Origin: JALZDI01 sp035557095
GTDB taxonomy: Bacteria > Actinomycetota > Actinomycetes > Propionibacteriales > Nocardioidaceae
Direction: 5' to 3'
Assembly: GCA_035557095.1 (NCBI GenBank)
Contig: DATMEB010000071.1
Coordinates: 17,911 to 81,910 of the forward strand
Length of the DNA: 64,000 nucleotides
Each line of letters starts with the position of its first letter. Positions within the stretch are counted from its first letter, which is position 1. The translations under genes and the position numbers were made by a program. Below the pieces are notes generated by a model. It searched no databases. It had not been told where the DNA came from and worked only from the letters and a program-made list of their open reading frames with translations. Positions 62,741-64,000 of this stretch are shown here, in pieces.

Positions 62741-63684
62741 GCCGACAGCCACCGGGTGGTCTCGGCGTACGCCTCCTTGCGCACCAGCGCCGGTGAGGCG
62801 AGTACGTCGTGGACCGCCCCGTCCACCCGCACGATCGTGACGTGCGGCCCGAGCGCGGGCGACCAGCGCGTGATCTGGCGTACGTCGAGCACGACGTCGG
62901 TGCAGGTCACGTCGTCGCACCACTCCTGCGGCGTGCTGCTCCGGCTCGAGCACAGGACGAGCACGGGCGTGTCCACGTCGAGACCGCGGTGCAGCCGACG
63001 GTGACCGCGACGGATCGCGCGCAGCCAGCCTGCGCGGACCGGGAAGCTCTCCCGCGGCTTCCACTCCAGGTTGAACTCGAACTCGCCGCGGAAGTCGCTG
63101 TGCAGGCTCTCGGCGTACAGCGTGCTCACCGTGCGCGGCACGACCTGGTAGGGGCGGCGTAGCCCGATCTGGTCGATCGCGCGGGTGCCCGCGGTGCGCA
63201 GCAGCACCGAGCCCTGCAGGTCCAGCCACGGGCTGTTGAGCACGACCGCGTCGGCGCCGACGCGACCCTCCGAACGCAGGGTGTCGAGCCACAGTGCGGC
63301 GACGAGTCCGCCGGTCGAGTGCGCGCTGACGACGACCGTGGTGTGGCCGTCGCGCTGCCGGATCCGCTGCAGGGCGGCGTCGAGCTCCGGGCGGTACTCC
63401 GACAGGTCCTTGCAGAAGTTCGGCGTCTGGTGCGGCAGCAGGCTGCGGCCGTAGCGACGCAGGTCGAGCGCGTAGAAGTCGAACCCGAGGTCGACGTAGT
63501 AGTCGGCCATCTCGGTCTGGAAGAAGTAGTCGCAGAACCCGTGCAGGTGCAGCACGGCGCCGCGTGAGGTGCGTGGCGCACGGCGCCGCACCAGGGTCGC
63601 GACCACCGGGCCCTCGTAGTCGTCGGCGAGGTCGATGACCTCGGCCTCGTACGGCTCGCCGAGGATGTCGGTCACCTGTGTCAT
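62725..63684 (-). CDS. Alpha/beta hydrolase (serine lipase/esterase type)
   Basis: A 319-residue soluble alpha/beta hydrolase. The oxyanion HGF is at HLHGF (about 47-50), the nucleophile Ser123 is in SAHSTGG, and the catalytic His292 is in GAVHDVL. Resembles monoacylglycerol-lipase-like proteins; the natural ester is unknown. No signal peptide. Confidence 0.9.
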   Translation of the reverse strand: MTQVTDILGEPYEAEVIDLADDYEGPVVATLVRRRAPRTSRGAVLHLHGFCDYFFQTEMADYYVDLGFDFYALDLRRYGRSLLPHQTPNFCKDLSEYRPELDAALQRIRQRDGHTTVVVSAHSTGGLVAALWLDTLRSEGRVGADAVVLNSPWLDLQGSVLLRTAGTRAIDQIGLRRPYQVVPRTVSTLYAESLHSDFRGEFEFNLEWKPRESFPVRAGWLRAIRRGHRRLHRGLDVDTPVLVLCSSRSSTPQEWCDDVTCTDVVLDVRQITRWSPALGPHVTIVRVDGAVHDVLASPALVRKEAYAETTRWLSAYVPD

Positions 63685-63733
63685 GCCAGCAGTGTGTCAC
63701 CGGCAGCCCGCCCACGAAGGCACCGGTGGTCTA

Positions 63734-63884
63734 GGGTGAGGCCCACTGCGGATGACGCAGCGGAGGAACCCGGTGAGAGTCCGGGACGGTCCCGCCACTG
63801 TGAGCGTTCGCCGGTCGAGCCAGCCTCGGACGACCGGTGTCGTGAGCCAGGAACTCCGGTCATCCGCCCGACCATGACGGGCGA
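63734..63884 (+). ncRNA. Cobalamin (B12) riboswitch upstream of chelatase gene
   Basis: Conserved aptamer blocks are GAGGAACCCGGTGAGAGTCC (63763 onwards), GGTCCCGCCACTGTGAGC (63788-63805) and the B12 box AGCCAGGAA (63845-63853). The closing stem is a perfect 9-bp P1, GCGGATGAC (63748-63756) with GTCATCCGC (63859-63867). Its 3' strand shares bases with a CGCCCG/CGGGCG hairpin (63865-63883) next to the SD (GGAGG, 63893-63897), giving mutually exclusive folds. Confidence 0.92.
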
Positions 63885-63902
63885 GGAAACCCGGAGGCCG
63901 GC

Positions 63903-64000
63903 ATGACGCCGTATCCCTTTTCCGCTGTCGTCGGTCACGACGACCTGGCGCTGGCGCTGTTGCTCAACTCGGTCAACCCCGCGATCGGCGGGGTGCTGGT
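63903..64000 (+). CDS. Magnesium/cobalt chelatase AAA+ subunit (3' partial)
   Basis: Only the first 32 codons are in the window: MTPYPFSAVVGHDDLALALLLNSVNPAIGGVLV. This start is characteristic of actinobacterial ChlI/BchI-type chelatase proteins (the fused ATPase/VWA chelatase next to cobalamin genes), whose P-loop should follow just past the window end. It would supply the ATPase for CobN. SD GGAGG five bases before ATG. Directly downstream of the second riboswitch. Confidence 0.8.
   Translation, partial: MTPYPFSAVVGHDDLALALLLNSVNPAIGGVL

Overview
This 64 kb window is a gene-dense, high-GC chromosomal segment from an actinomycete, most likely Propionibacteriales/Nocardioidaceae. That placement is inferred from gene order and marker proteins (WhiA, RbpA, OpcA, actinobacterial Suf operon, SURF1/DUF3099, DUF222-HNH). 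I see no rRNA, tRNA, CRISPR array, insertion sequence or prophage, and no gene-free stretch above 300 bp. Most of the window is conserved core chromosome.

Layout. (1) 1-11.6 kb, + strand: end of uvrA, a Rieske lipoprotein, uvrC, the rapZ-yvcK-whiA trio, then gap-pgk-tpiA-secG-rbpA. (2) 11.6-19.9 kb, - strand: tkt-tal-pgi-zwf-opcA-pgl, a pentose-phosphate operon with mostly touching genes. (3) 20-23.7 kb: heme O and heme A synthases (ctaB, ctaA), convergent and overlapping, plus a two-gene ABC exporter. (4) 23.8-31.2 kb: sufR-sufB-sufD-ferredoxin-sufC-sufS-sufU-sufT, followed by an acVLRF1-type peptidyl-tRNA hydrolase whose only plausible full-length start is a CTG overlapping the sufT stop. 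(5) 31-38.9 kb: ABC-F ATPase, enoyl-CoA hydratase family protein, ABC exporter, sirtuin, GH15 hydrolase, SURF1. (6) 39-43.7 kb: moaA, a small Cys protein with a structured leader, DUF3099, dodecin, fabG-fabI and a nitronate monooxygenase-like protein. (7) 43.7-50.6 kb: a truncated CphA/Mur-ligase-like protein, a one-TM exported protein, SixA, SerB, a hypothetical protein, an orphan ABC ATPase, and an NfeD/SPFH pair. (8) 50.7-53.5 kb: a CE1758/CE1759-type flavin oxidoreductase-reductase pair, a cupin and a YbaK-like protein. (9) 53.5-64 kb: cobalamin genes cobD-cobQ, a DUF1876 protein, a cobalamin riboswitch with cobN and a GNAT gene, an intervening block (DUF222-HNH endonuclease, a duplicated-domain protein, an alpha/beta hydrolase), then a second cobalamin riboswitch ahead of a chelatase AAA+ subunit that runs off the end.

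How the genes work together. The central-carbon block joins lower glycolysis to the oxidative and non-oxidative pentose-phosphate pathways. The Suf block is a complete SufR-controlled Fe-S assembly operon. The final block puts two parts of an aerobic-type cobaltochelatase under two separate cobalamin riboswitches.

Expression signals. Many genes have a TANNNT -10 hexamer 6-8 nt before the start codon (uvrC, moaA, SURF1, the Mur-like gene, NfeD and others), indicating widespread leaderless transcription. Translational coupling by ATGA/GTGA overlaps is frequent. The most unusual items are the CTG-initiated acVLRF1, the Mur-ligase-like protein without ATP-grasp and C-terminal domains, a candidate leaderless leader peptide at 62049-62102, and structured or palindromic leaders ahead of the 70-aa Cys protein, the flavin oxidoreductase and tkt.
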